Source: an uncultured Bacilli bacterium
GTDB lineage: Bacteria > Bacillota_I > Bacilli_A > RF39 > UBA660
Direction: 5' to 3'
NCBI GenBank assembly: GCA_947628245.1
Contig: CANQZH010000069.1
Span: 1-6,365, forward strand
Length of the DNA stretch: 6,365 nt
Of this stretch, positions 6,194-6,365 are shown piece by piece. The first letter of the stretch is position 1; every line of letters starts with the position of its first letter. A model generated the notes under the pieces. The model saw nothing but the letters and a program-made list of their open reading frames with translations, was not told where the DNA came from and made no database searches. The position numbers were made by a program, and so were the translations under genes.

Positions 6194-6221
6194 GAAGAAA
6201 CAATAAAGTTCGTTTCTTCCT
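6185..6221 (-). terminator. Rho-independent terminator of the minus-strand gene entering from the right
   Basis: A 10-bp stem pairs AGGAAGAAAC (6192-6201) with GTTTCTTCCT (6212-6221) across a 10-base loop. Read on the minus strand, the stem is followed by ATTTTTTA, a proper U-tract supplied by the last Lys-Lys codons of xerD. Read on the plus strand, the tail is only TTTAAAC, so termination of xerD transcripts should be weaker. Confidence 0.75.
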
Positions 6222-6226
6222 TTAAA

Positions 6227-6364
6227 CTAACAATCTCTTCTATTATTTTTTTCGTTTCTTTCATTGTTGTTTTTTTGTTCTTCTCTTCTACTAGAGTTAG
6301 AACGTTGTTCTCTGCTGCTTTGATTTCTTTTAGAATTGTTGTTAGAACGATTTTGTCTTTCATT
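6227..6364 (-). CDS. C-terminal tail of an unidentified protein, Arg/Asn/Ser/Glu-rich, 5' end outside the window
   Basis: A frame open from the right edge encodes 45 residues ending at TAG (6229-6227), six bases before the terminator stem. The tail is low-complexity and hydrophilic: it begins NERQNRSNNNSKRNQ and ends NNNERNEKNNRRDC, almost wholly Arg, Asn, Ser, Glu, Gln and Lys. Codons are sensible for a low-GC genome (AGA and CGT for Arg, TCT, AAT/AAC, CAA). Basic disordered tails like this are common on RNA-acting proteins such as DEAD-box helicases and RNases, but this fragment cannot identify the protein. A competing 63-codon frame on the same strand (6363-6172) runs through the terminator and into xerD and uses several CTA codons, so it is less likely. 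Confidence 0.62.
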   Translation of the reverse strand, partial: NERQNRSNNNSKRNQSSREQRSNSSRREEQKNNNERNEKNNRRDC

Positions 6365-6365
6365 A

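Noticed and set aside
6172..6363. A 63-codon minus-strand frame beginning MKDKIVLTTILKE.
   Set aside because: It runs through a convincing terminator hairpin and overlaps the xerD 3' end. It uses CTA, GAG and ATC codons unlike its neighbours, and a frame on the same strand ending at 6227 explains the terminator better.

Overview
The window is strongly AT-rich and densely coded. It suggests a low-GC Firmicutes or Mollicutes-like bacterium, such as an uncultured RF39/Erysipelotrichia-type Bacilli lineage (inference). Every tryptophan I checked is TGG. TGA ends two genes and never interrupts a frame, so the standard bacterial code (table 11) fits and the Mycoplasma code does not. Most starts are ATG behind AGGAG-type ribosome binding sites, and sigma-A-like promoters are readable by eye. 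No RNA gene, insertion sequence, CRISPR array or stretch over 300 bases without a gene was seen.

Layout: (1) 1-1074 (+): the 3' part of an AAA_14/DUF4143-type ATPase whose P-loop end lies outside the window. (2) 1075-1253: an intergenic control region with a good promoter (TTGACA-16-TATAAT) and two copies of the dyad GTAA-N5-TTAC placed 31 bp apart. (3) 1254-3156 (+): two overlapping genes, an ABC-type/AAA_15-like ATPase and a small TOPRIM protein. This pairing resembles the RloA/RloB (AbiL) and PARIS families of anti-phage systems and is the most likely accessory defence module here. (4) 3149-3195: a 13-bp inverted repeat that overlaps the ends of both convergent genes and probably serves as a two-way terminator. 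(5) 5222-3160 (-): rarA followed by gpsA, overlapping by one base (TAATG). (6) 5223-5302: a compact divergent promoter region for rarA and the recombinase, with adjoining -35 boxes and predicted leaders of only about 10 bases. (7) 5303-6193 (+): a XerD/XerC-type tyrosine recombinase with all six catalytic residues. (8) 6364-6227 (-): the C-terminal tail (Arg/Asn/Ser/Glu-rich) of a gene that begins outside the window, followed by a terminator whose U-tract comes from the end of xerD.

Functionally, rarA (stalled-fork maintenance), gpsA (phospholipid precursor synthesis) and xer (chromosome dimer resolution) look like chromosomal housekeeping genes. The ATPase/TOPRIM pair and the DUF4143 ATPase look like accessory genes next to them. 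Family names come from recognised motifs, not database searches.
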